Part shown: piece after piece, positions 56,502 to 64,000 of the stretch
How positions within the stretch are numbered: position 1 is the stretch's first letter
Layout of the letters: the number at the start of each line of letters is the position of its first letter
Source: Chitinophaga pinensis
Lineage (GTDB): Bacteria; Bacteroidota; Bacteroidia; Chitinophagales; UBA10324
NCBI GenBank assembly: GCA_945903305.1
Contig: CAMDOA010000005.1
Span: 1-64,000, forward strand
Length of the DNA stretch: 64,000 nt
Reading direction: 5' to 3'
The notes under the pieces: model-generated
Told to the model about the DNA's origin: nothing
What the model saw: only the letters and a program-made list of their open reading frames with translations
Database searches by the model: none
Made by a program: the position numbers and the translations under genes

Positions 56502-57947
56502 TTAAAATTTTCTGAAAACAGTAAACAAGGTGAGCAATATAATTCCTATCACATTAAAAATAAATCCAACTCTATACATGGTTTTTAAATCAATGTAGCC
56601 ACTGCCATATACTATTGTGTTGGCCGCTGTAGCTACCGGCAGCATGTAACCGAATGATGCGGCAATGGTGGCTGGTACCATGAGTGTTAATGGGTCAACT
56701 CCAAGGGTTACACTCAGCGGTATCAGTATCGGAAGTATCAATTGTACACTCGCCACATTGCTTGCCATTTCTGATAACAAGGTTACGAATGCTACCAACG
56801 ACAATATGATTAACCACGATGGCATTGCTTTAAGTGCCACCAGATTAGTTGCTAAAATTTTATCTAATCCGGTTGTTTCGAAACCTTCGGCTATGGCGAA
56901 ACCGCAACCGAACAATAATATTATTTTGAATGGCAGTTTGGTTACATCCTTCCATTCTAAAATATTCTCATTTTTGTGTTTTGATGCGGGGATTAAAAAA
57001 AGCACGAAGCCCGCAAGTATGGCCACTGTACTGTCCTTGATGTAGGATGGTAAACCAAACAGATTATTCCATCCGGTCATTTTAAAATTTCCGAAATCAA
57101 TATCGGCGCGGGTGAACCATAACAACACGGTGATAAAAAAAACGGTCATCACCGATTTTTCTTCTCTGCTCAGTTTACCCATCGTGTTTAATTCATCGCG
57201 GATGTGCTGCATATCAAAAGGCAAATCATATTTTTTCCCGATCACATAAAACCGCAACACACAGTAGGCCAACACAAAAAAGGTGATGCTGATTGGAAAT
57301 GCAAAAACAAACCAACGCAGAAAATTAATGGGCTCAGCACCTGAAACCATTTTTTCATAGAACCCTGCGAATATCATATTGGGTGGCGTGCCAACTAAAG
57401 TAGAGAAGCCACCAATGGAAGCAGTGTAAGCAAGCGCCAGCATATAGGCAGCTGCTACGCGCTTATGACCAAGCGGATGAAATAATTTTTCGTTGCGGAT
57501 GATGGCCAGCACTGCCGAAAACAACATGATGGTGGTGGCTGTGTTTGAAATCCACATGGTGATGAGGTAAGTAGTAACCATGATGCCGAGCAGAATGCGC
57601 GATGGTTTATTTCCAAGCAGCAATATGATTTTAAAAGCCATGCGGCTGTGCAGGTGCCATTTCTCCATGGCATATGCCAGGAAAAATCCGCCGATGAAGA
57701 GGAAGATGGTTTGTTCCATGTACTGCGCCGCGGTAGTATCGGCACTCATGATGCCCATTAACGGAAAAAATATGATTGGTATGAGTGAGGTTACTGCGAG
57801 GTCAATGGCTTCGCTCATCCACCAGCCTGCTATCCATATTAATAAAAAACTCATGCGGGCTGCGGGGGAGGGCAGTCCGGAGTTTTCCATCCACTGCATG
57901 ACTATAAATCCTGCTATTGGAAAAAATAAAAGTTTAAACCATTTCAT
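56502..57947 (-). CDS. DASS-family (SLC13) sodium/carboxylate permease
   Basis: A 481-residue inner-membrane transporter with about eleven helices. The SNT motifs that bind sodium and substrate are visible: WISNTATTIML in the first half and the second-half hairpin region EMASNVASVQLILPI, followed by PVATAANTIVYG. Likely cargo is a C4-dicarboxylate, citrate or sulfate; specificity cannot be told. It is the first of a two-gene minus-strand unit with the small secreted protein. Confidence 0.92.
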   Translation of the reverse strand: MKWFKLLFFPIAGFIVMQWMENSGLPSPAARMSFLLIWIAGWWMSEAIDLAVTSLIPIIFFPLMGIMSADTTAAQYMEQTIFLFIGGFFLAYAMEKWHLHSRMAFKIILLLGNKPSRILLGIMVTTYLITMWISNTATTIMLFSAVLAIIRNEKLFHPLGHKRVAAAYMLALAYTASIGGFSTLVGTPPNMIFAGFYEKMVSGAEPINFLRWFVFAFPISITFFVLAYCVLRFYVIGKKYDLPFDMQHIRDELNTMGKLSREEKSVMTVFFITVLLWFTRADIDFGNFKMTGWNNLFGLPSYIKDSTVAILAGFVLFLIPASKHKNENILEWKDVTKLPFKIILLFGCGFAIAEGFETTGLDKILATNLVALKAMPSWLIILSLVAFVTLLSEMASNVASVQLILPILIPLSVTLGVDPLTLMVPATIAASFGYMLPVATAANTIVYGSGYIDLKTMYRVGFIFNVIGIILLTLFTVFRKF

Positions 57948-58053
57948 TGCGGGTGAAAGGTAAGGATGTAATGGTGCCGTGGCTGAATGTTTTTATTAGT
58001 GTTTGTCATCACACAACAATCCGCTGCTTATTTTATAAAACTTTTTCATTTCA

Positions 58054-58809
58054 CTACTTCTCCTCCACCTTCCACACACAGGTGTTTTTATCTTCTTCCA
58101 CATTAAAAAAATAAACTTCCCACTTGCTCTTGCTGATGTATTTGTAGTTCAGCACAAAGCGCGGTTGGCCCGATATTTTGGTAGGTAAATCGGCAAGCAC
58201 ACGAAAGAGTCTGCCGCCTTTGTACAGATAGCGGGCATAACTTTTCCGGGAGCTAACGGTGTCGCGCAATCCACTTGCAACATTGGTGTGAAGGATAAAC
58301 GAAAAACGAATGGACCAATCGGGTTTTCCGTGGTCGGCATAATGGTGGTAGGTGCAATCGTAACTGGTATCGATAATGCTGATGGGAATTATAAATGCAT
58401 GGTACGAAATGCGCCCGAGCTTATCATATCCGTAAGTATCCATGGAGTGCTCGCTTATCTCTCGGGCCAATTGCCCGTTCTTATTATACATGGCTTTATG
58501 CGAATTAATAGTTGCCGAATCAGGATGGGCAATAAATACAGGATGTGTTTTACAGCTATCGCAAGCGGCGGTTCGCTTGCTCAGCAGCTTGCCACTATCA
58601 TCGAACCGAAAAAAAGTAACAAGGTCGGGTTGTGTTAATGTGGTTAGCGCTTCTTTGGAATAAAAAGTTTTGATTTTCAGTTGGTGAATTTGCTTAATGG
58701 CAATGCTATCGCCGTTGTATGGAAATGGAAACAGCATGCGGTATTCAGAAAGCTGTGCGTTACATACAGCACTGACGGTTATGAAAAAAATTAGGCTGAT
58801 GAATTTCAT
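58054..58809 (-). CDS. Secreted protein, unknown function
   Basis: A 251-residue protein with a signal peptide (LIFFITVSAVCNAQ). The body has strands of the type MYNKNGQLAREISEHSMDTY and YGYDKLGRISYHAF that resemble the YD-like repeats of bacterial surface proteins, though only two or three are visible. No sorting tail is seen. It lies between the permease and a divergent LRR gene. Confidence 0.75.
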   Translation of the reverse strand: MKFISLIFFITVSAVCNAQLSEYRMLFPFPYNGDSIAIKQIHQLKIKTFYSKEALTTLTQPDLVTFFRFDDSGKLLSKRTAACDSCKTHPVFIAHPDSATINSHKAMYNKNGQLAREISEHSMDTYGYDKLGRISYHAFIIPISIIDTSYDCTYHHYADHGKPDWSIRFSFILHTNVASGLRDTVSSRKSYARYLYKGGRLFRVLADLPTKISGQPRFVLNYKYISKSKWEVYFFNVEEDKNTCVWKVEEK

Positions 58810-58979
58810 TGAAACGAGGTAACGAAAATAATAGGTAATTATGTTTTTGTTGAAAGCAAAATAATTAAAACTGTTGAAGTCTCAATTAAAAGAATCGTGA
58901 CGAAAAAACTGATTTATTGGGCGTTTTTTTATTTTGTAAAGGGCTTTCATTTTTCTGAAATGATTGCGAATAGTATAAT

Positions 58980-58987
58980 TACTTTTG
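58980..58987 (+). promoter_or_regulatory. Possible -7 promoter element of the LRR gene
   Basis: TACTTTTG matches TAnnTTTG exactly 19 bases before the ATG of the LRR gene. No -33 TTTG stands at the expected distance; TTTCTG about 25 bases upstream is the nearest candidate. Confidence 0.4.
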
Positions 58988-59006
58988 ATAGAAATTATAT
59001 TTCGCA

Positions 59007-62000
59007 ATGAAAAAACTCCTGCTCCTTTCCTTTTTCATTTTAAGCTTTTCAGCATCAAAAGCACAGTGGGTCAATATACCTAGTGCATATTTTGTTGCTT
59101 GGTTGCAAGCAAATTATCCGAGTTGTATGAATGGGAATTTGATGGATACAACTTGTAGTGGAGTTGTGAATACAACTTGGGTTATTTGTAGTGGTCAAAA
59201 TATTTCAAATCTAGAAGGTATTCAATATTTTAATTCATTAATTGGTCTTGACTGCAGTGATAACAACCTAAGTTATTTACCAACCCTTCCGAATTCATTA
59301 ACATTTCTTTCTTGTAGCTATAATTCTATAACAAGTTTACCTACTCTTCCTACTTCATTAATAGAATTTGATTGTGATTATAATTCATTAACAAGTTTAC
59401 CTGCTCTTCCTAATTCATTGACTATGCTTGGTTGTTATACTAACTCATTAACAAGTTTGCCAACCCTGCCAAGTTCATTAACTCATCTTGATTGTTCTAA
59501 TAATTCATTAACAAATTTGCCCTTCCTTCCGAATTCATTAACATATCTTGGATGTTCTAATAATTCATTAACAAGTTTACCTCTCCTTCCGAATTCTTTA
59601 ACAGATCTTTATTGCAATAATAATTCGTTAACAAGTTTACCTCCTCTTCCTAATTTAATTTCAGATTTATATTGTTCTTGGAATTCATTAACGAGTTTAC
59701 CCTCCCTTCCGAATTCATTAACACGACTTGATTGTAGTTATAATTTATTGACAAGTTTACCAACCTTACATCCATTAATGTATTGTTTTATAATTAATTA
59801 TAACACTGGAATTTTTTGCATGCCAATTTTACAAAATTTTGGAGGTTCCGCGGCTTTATTTAATATTCTTAATACTGGCATTGCCTGCCTTCCGAATGTA
59901 ATTCAACATACAGGTTATATTGGACAAATTGATGGATGGCCAATTTGCGATTTAACTTTTAATCCTAATAACTGTGATTTGGGTTGGAATATTATTGGGA
60001 AGGTTGCTTTTGATGTAGATAGCAGTTGTGCAACAACAACTGATGGAATTGAAATGCCAATGATAAAAATGAAATTGTTTGATGGCGGAGGAAATCTTTT
60101 GCAACAAATGATTGCAAACTGGGAAGGATATTATTCTTTCGACACTCAAATTGGAAATTATTCAACTTCAGTTGATACATCTAATATTCCTTTCAGTGTT
60201 TTATGTCCATCAAATAATAGCATCATTAGTAATCTTACTGCAATTGATTCAATGGATTATAATGTTGATTTTAGAATGGTTTGCAAACCTGGATTTGATA
60301 TTTGTGTTTGGAATATTTATAGAAATGCACCGAATTTTTTCCCCGGAAATACAACTCCAGTTCGCATTGTAGCAGGAGATTTTGCTTCAAGTATATCAAA
60401 TGGTTTTTGCGGTTCAACAATCAGCGGAGAAGTAAAAGTTATTATCAATGGTTCTGCAACATATCTCTCACCAATAGCAGGATCACTAACTCCAATAGTA
60501 AATGGAGATACATTGATTTATACCATTGCTGATTTCTCATTGGTAAATGAAACAAGTGATTTTGCATTTAATGTTATAACCGATACAACAGCACAAATTG
60601 GAAATCAGATTTGTTTTGATGTGACAGTCACTCCTTCAGCCGGAGATAATAATATTTCGAATAACACACTCACACATTGTTTTGCAGTCAGCAATTCTTT
60701 TGACCCAAATGAAAAAGAAGTAAGTCCCATTGGCAGTTTAACTTATCCTTATAATGATTGGCTCACTTATACCATTCATTTTCAAAACACAGGCACTGCA
60801 GCAGCGCAACACATTCAGTTGCTTGATACATTGGATGCTGATTTAGATGCAAGCACTTTTCAGTTACTCTCTTATTCTCATACACCCATGGTGCAGATAA
60901 TTGGAAGCGAGGTGGCTTTCAATTTTGTCAATATCAATCTCCCTGATAGCACAACAGATTTAGCAGGCAGTCAGGGTTATGTTAGTTACAGAGTAATGCC
61001 AATGACAAATCTGCCAATGGGAACTGTTATAGAAAATACCGCAAGCATTTATTTCGATTTCAATGCACCTGTTGTAACAAACACAGTAAGCAATTTGATT
61101 TGCAATCCTATTATTCCAACTAATATTTCAGAAGCTATTTGTTCAGGAGATTCATACAACTTGAATGGAACAAATATTTTTATAGCAGGAAATTATTCTA
61201 CAACTCTCAATGCAATAAATGGTTGTGATTCGGTTGTAAATCTTTCGCTCACTATACTCAATCCGGTTTCAAATTCTATCAGCGCCTCCATTTGTTCAGG
61301 AATCACTTTTGACTTCAACGGACAACAACTTTCAGTTGCAGGAAATTATGCGGATACATTAACAGCAGCAACCGGATGCGATTCCATTGTGAATCTTTCG
61401 CTCACTGTTTTAAATCCGATTACATCATCCACCAATCAAACAATCTGTTTTGGTGACTCAATAAATTTCAACGGAGTTTATTTTGATACTACAGGAATTT
61501 ATACCGACACATTATCAAACGCGAGTGGTTGTGATTCTATTGTGAATCTTAGTCTCACAGTTCTTAGTCTCGCAACATCTTCATTCAATCAAACAATCTG
61601 CATTGGCGAAACATTTTTGTTCAATGGAATAAATGAAACCGCAACCGGAATTTATTACGATACTTTAAATGCTGCCAGCAATTGCGATTCAATTATTGCA
61701 TTGCACTTAACAGTCAACAATCCGAATGCAACCATTTCACTCACCGGAAATACTTTAACTGCAACCGGCACAGGAATCATACAATGGATCAATTGCGACA
61801 GCGGAACTTTTGTGCCGGGTGTTATCGGCGGAACATTTACTCCAACCACCATTGGTAATTATGCAGCATGGGTATGGGATGGCCTGTGCAGCGACACCAC
61901 CAATTGCGTTGAAGTTTTATTAGATGGAATAAATGAATTGACAATTTACAATTTACAATTCACAATTTTCCCGAATCCTGTTGATGAAAATATCACTGTT

Positions 62001-62186
62001 CAACTTTCGCAATCTTGTAATAATTGCCGAATAGAAATCAGCAATACACTCGGGCAAATTCTTTACACTGAAATAATAAATGATAAAGTTGAAATTATAA
62101 ATCTTGTCGAACTGCCTGCCGGAATATACTTCGTTGCGGTGCGCTCTGATAAATTCTATTCTATAAAAAAATTGGTGAAGCAATAA
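59007..62186 (+). CDS. Leucine-rich repeat surface protein with T9SS type A tail
   Basis: A 1059-residue protein. Signal peptide (LLLLSFFILSFSASKAQ), then nine perfect-length 20-residue leucine-rich repeats at about 81-260 with the consensus LTSLPxLPNSLTxLxCSNNS, a compact solenoid. A beta-rich region leads to a DUF7619-like module at about 565-695 (FDPNEKEVSPIG, LTYTIHFQNTGTAAA), shared with the SprB-repeat gene at 11.3 kb. Then four copies of an ICSGxxFxFNG...GCDSIVNLSLTV repeat, and a type A sorting domain (FTIFPNPVDENITV ... SIKKLVKQ). The LRR part probably binds protein or sugar ligands. Confidence 0.9.
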   Translation: MKKLLLLSFFILSFSASKAQWVNIPSAYFVAWLQANYPSCMNGNLMDTTCSGVVNTTWVICSGQNISNLEGIQYFNSLIGLDCSDNNLSYLPTLPNSLTFLSCSYNSITSLPTLPTSLIEFDCDYNSLTSLPALPNSLTMLGCYTNSLTSLPTLPSSLTHLDCSNNSLTNLPFLPNSLTYLGCSNNSLTSLPLLPNSLTDLYCNNNSLTSLPPLPNLISDLYCSWNSLTSLPSLPNSLTRLDCSYNLLTSLPTLHPLMYCFIINYNTGIFCMPILQNFGGSAALFNILNTGIACLPNVIQHTGYIGQIDGWPICDLTFNPNNCDLGWNIIGKVAFDVDSSCATTTDGIEMPMIKMKLFDGGGNLLQQMIANWEGYYSFDTQIGNYSTSVDTSNIPFSVLCPSNNSIISNLTAIDSMDYNVDFRMVCKPGFDICVWNIYRNAPNFFPGNTTPVRIVAGDFASSISNGFCGSTISGEVKVIINGSATYLSPIAGSLTPIVNGDTLIYTIADFSLVNETSDFAFNVITDTTAQIGNQICFDVTVTPSAGDNNISNNTLTHCFAVSNSFDPNEKEVSPIGSLTYPYNDWLTYTIHFQNTGTAAAQHIQLLDTLDADLDASTFQLLSYSHTPMVQIIGSEVAFNFVNINLPDSTTDLAGSQGYVSYRVMPMTNLPMGTVIENTASIYFDFNAPVVTNTVSNLICNPIIPTNISEAICSGDSYNLNGTNIFIAGNYSTTLNAINGCDSVVNLSLTILNPVSNSISASICSGITFDFNGQQLSVAGNYADTLTAATGCDSIVNLSLTVLNPITSSTNQTICFGDSINFNGVYFDTTGIYTDTLSNASGCDSIVNLSLTVLSLATSSFNQTICIGETFLFNGINETATGIYYDTLNAASNCDSIIALHLTVNNPNATISLTGNTLTATGTGIIQWINCDSGTFVPGVIGGTFTPTTIGNYAAWVWDGLCSDTTNCVEVLLDGINELTIYNLQFTIFPNPVDENITVQLSQSCNNCRIEISNTLGQILYTEIINDKVEIINLVELPAGIYFVAVRSDKFYSIKKLVKQ
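59247..59786 (+). repeat. Nine 60-bp tandem repeats encoding LRRs
   Basis: Nine units of exactly 60 bases run head to tail inside the LRR gene. Each carries a version of TCATTAACAAGTTTACC and CTTCCGAATTCATTAAC. No copy is broken, so the frame is kept whatever the copy number. Confidence 0.85.
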
Positions 62187-62220
62187 TCAGCAAATATTTT
62201 TATTGGAGTAAGAATCCATT

Positions 62221-62365
62221 GCCCTACCTTTAAGTCGTGCTACTAATCCATTGCCCCGACCTTCAGGTCGGGAGAATAATAATAACAAAGGACTTTAGCC
62301 AAACAACACTGTGCTAAAGCCCATTTAATTTTCGATTCATTAATCCACTACCTTAAGGTCGTGGC
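62221..62365. repeat. Cluster of REP-like hairpins
   Basis: Several palindromic modules lie in a row: CCCGACCTTCAGGTCGGG (about 62254-62272), GGACTTTAGC...GCTAAAGCCC (62290-62322) and CCACTACCTTAAGGTCGTGG (62345-62364), with a diverged CCTACCTTTAAGTCGTG at 62224-62240. Similar AGGTCGTGG and GGACTTTAGCC modules recur between genes in many Bacteroidota (recalled, not searched). They are intergenic and noncoding. Confidence 0.65.
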
Positions 62366-62425
62366 AATAAATCAGTTTCTCAATCACGAATCTTAGTTTG
62401 GTTCGAGGCGAGAAGTGTTACAGTA

Positions 62426-62840
62426 TCATAGAGCAAAGATTCCTTCGCAACGAATAGAGATTGTTTCGCGGAAGGCAGAGTCAGCGTGTCATAGAGCAAA
62501 GTTTCCTTCGCAACGAATAGAGATTGTTTCGCGGAAGGCAGAGTCAGCGTGTCATAGAGCAAAGTTTCCTTCGCAACGAATAGAGATTGTTTCGCGAAAG
62601 GCAGAGTCAGCGTGTCATAGAGCAAAGTTTCCTTCGCAACGAATAGAGATTGTTTCGCGAAAGGCAGAGTCAGAGTATCATAGAGCAAAGTTTCCTTCGC
62701 AACGAATAGAGATTGTTTCGCGAAAGGCAGAGTCAGCGTATCATAGAGCAAAGTTTCCTTCGCAACGAATAGAGATTGTTTCGCAGAGGTCATAGTAGGA
62801 ATATCTAAAGGCAAAGTTTCCTTTGCTTATCTTAGAGATT
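62426..62840. repeat. 63-bp tandem repeat array, six full copies plus a degenerate one
   Basis: Units start at 62426, 62489, 62552, 62615, 62678 and 62741, exactly 63 bases apart, each beginning TCATAGAGCAAAG and holding TTCCTTCGCAACGAATAGAG; a degenerate seventh runs from 62804. Because 63 is divisible by three, both strands stay open (track ORFs 62380..62814 and 62415..62795), giving pseudo-proteins of 21-residue repeats. Neither has a signal peptide, a recognisable domain or a convincing start, so I treat it as noncoding. Confidence 0.88.
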
Positions 62841-62860
62841 TGAACAAAAGATGGTAAATT

Positions 62861-64000
62861 TTACCTTACGATAGTAACTGTTCCGCTTGTGGCATAACGG
62901 CCGTTCGGATACTTCATTCCGAGCCAGATGGTATCATCCATAAATGTGGCTTCGCATCTCCATACATACGAATCCTGCGGCATCAACTCTCCTTTGTAAT
63001 AACCATCCCAACTTTCGGCGGGTACTGTTCTGTCTAATTTATATGATTCCCACATCAGATTTCCCCAGGTGTTAAATACCTGTATGTGATAAGTTTTCAA
63101 TCCAAATCCTTTAGGAGTAAAAATTCTCGATTCAGGCGGACCATATTCGGGTGTCATTGCATTCGGAATAAATAATCCTTTATAGAAATCTAAAAATATA
63201 GGTTCGTATACTGTATCAACACAACCAAAAATGTTGGAGGCCACCAGCATCACATTGTATTCTCCTGCAAATTCATAAACATGAATCGGACTGTAATCAT
63301 CGCTGGTATCGCCATCAGCAAAATTCCAGAACCACGCATCAGAATTTTGGGAGTGATTGTAAAAAGTAACTTCACCATTCAATAATGGGGTAGTGCTTTG
63401 CATATAGGAAAATGAAGCAACAGGTTCAGGATATACATTAATAATATTATTCTGAAGGATTACATCATTACAACCACCTAATCCGCTTACATAAAGTGAA
63501 ACACTATAACTCCCAACACCGGAAAACACATGCACCGGATTTTGAATAGAATCAGTTCCACCATCGCTGTATGTCCATGCCCAGTTCAAGGCATAAATAG
63601 ATGAATCAGAAAAAGCAACAGTAACAGGATCGCAACCATCCGGCGGATCAAAACCGAACACAGCAATCGGCTGCGGGAAAACAGTCACTATACTTTGCAA
63701 TGTATCAGTGCAATTGTATTGATCATACCCAATCAAAGTATAGGTTGTGGAAAGTGTCGGGCTCGCAGTAACCGTTGCTGTAACAGTAGAATTTAATCCT
63801 GCAGCCGGAAACCACTGGTAAGAAACAGCGCCATTCGAAACAATGTTGGTTGATTGGCCATCACAAATAGAAGTTGAATCGGGAGCAATACTCATCACCG
63901 GAAAATGCACCACAACAGCAAGCGGCCATGCAGCAGTGCAACCATTAACATCTGTTCCGATTATGGTGTAAGTTGTGTTAAAAGAAGGAAATACAGTTAC
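62861..64000 (-). CDS. PKD/Ig-repeat protein with CHU_C tail, 5' end cut by window edge
   Basis: The frame is open to the right edge (the track's ATG or GTG at 63913 is internal: TDVNGCTAAWPLAVV precedes it), so the N-terminus lies outside the window. The visible 379 residues hold part of one Ig-like repeat, a second (YQWFPAAGLNSTVTATVTAS), two PKD domains (WAWTYSDGGTDS, WFWNFADGDTSD) and a CHU_C sorting domain (IPNAMTPEYGPPESRIF ... VFNTWGNLMWES). It is a T9SS type B substrate like the giant protein at 45-51 kb; no PorP/SprF gene follows it here. Confidence 0.9.
   Translation of the reverse strand, partial: VTVFPSFNTTYTIIGTDVNGCTAAWPLAVVVHFPVMSIAPDSTSICDGQSTNIVSNGAVSYQWFPAAGLNSTVTATVTASPTLSTTYTLIGYDQYNCTDTLQSIVTVFPQPIAVFGFDPPDGCDPVTVAFSDSSIYALNWAWTYSDGGTDSIQNPVHVFSGVGSYSVSLYVSGLGGCNDVILQNNIINVYPEPVASFSYMQSTTPLLNGEVTFYNHSQNSDAWFWNFADGDTSDDYSPIHVYEFAGEYNVMLVASNIFGCVDTVYEPIFLDFYKGLFIPNAMTPEYGPPESRIFTPKGFGLKTYHIQVFNTWGNLMWESYKLDRTVPAESWDGYYKGELMPQDSYVWRCEATFMDDTIWLGMKYPNGRYATSGTVTIVR

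Noticed and set aside
62380-62814. ORFs of 144 and 126 codons on opposite strands over the tandem array
   Set aside because: They exist only because the 63-base unit is a multiple of three; no leader, domain or convincing start, and both strands are equally open.
62426-62840. Possible CRISPR array
   Set aside because: Units are contiguous and nearly identical, with no unique spacers between them and no cas gene in the window.
1-64000. tRNA, rRNA, transposase, integrase, restriction, toxin-antitoxin or phage genes
   Set aside because: None recognised in the ORF list or by eye in the intergenic sequence; a covariance-model search would be needed to exclude small RNAs.

Overview
The window is AT-rich chromosomal DNA from a member of the Bacteroidota, probably an uncultured Chitinophagales/Saprospirales-like lineage. 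Four things support this: nine proteins end in type IX secretion (T9SS) sorting domains (five type A, four of the CHU_C/gliding type B); a PorP/SprF-family protein is present; several sites match the Bacteroidota promoter consensus TAnnTTTG; and there is a TonB receptor/DUF4249 pair and a very short NuoG. The genus cannot be set from sequence alone. I call 48 protein-coding loci (two cut by the window edges, one frameshifted), one SRP RNA, a few terminators and promoters, and several repeat elements.

Layout. 1-8.3 kb: a cut TPR protein, a two-domain UspA, an L,D-transpeptidase lipoprotein, a T9SS-A protein, a carotenoid-biosynthesis-type membrane protein, a TonB-family protein, a UbiA prenyltransferase and Maf. 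8.5-18 kb: two large secreted repeat proteins, then a TonB-dependent receptor with a DUF4249 lipoprotein. 18-26.5 kb: shikimate kinase, a YjbR protein, a subtilase coupled to a PyrR-type phosphoribosyltransferase, a sortilin-like T9SS protein and a CDF metal transporter. 26.5-27.6 kb: an EGF-like lipoprotein broken by one base and a VOC protein without a normal start codon. 27.9-36.1 kb: nuoABCDEFGHIJK in order, encoding most of respiratory complex I but stopping before nuoLMN. 36.2-44.3 kb: an ABC-2 exporter pair, QueG, a desaturase, ClpB and a LuxE-like protein. 44.4-54.9 kb, all on the minus strand: a PorP/SprF protein, its 1860-residue PKD-repeat partner, and two proteins sharing a propeller-like domain. 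55.1-58.8 kb: SRP RNA, transaldolase, a DASS permease and small secreted proteins. 59-64 kb: a leucine-rich-repeat T9SS protein, a repeat-filled intergenic region and a cut CHU_C adhesin.

How the genes work together. The dominant theme is the cell surface. Large Sec-exported repeat proteins are moved through the T9SS, and the 1860-residue type B protein sits directly before a PorP/SprF protein, as T9SS-B substrates and their outer-membrane partners often do. Three loci (8.5, 51.2 and 52.5 kb) share the same N-terminal domain; two carry Ig-like repeats plus CHU_C, and one ends exactly where that domain ends. The rest is housekeeping. I found no CRISPR array, tRNA, rRNA, transposase, phage gene or recognisable defence system. 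The best leads for something undescribed are the three-member propeller family, the complex I operon that lacks its proton-pumping tail, and the repeat block at 62.2-62.85 kb.
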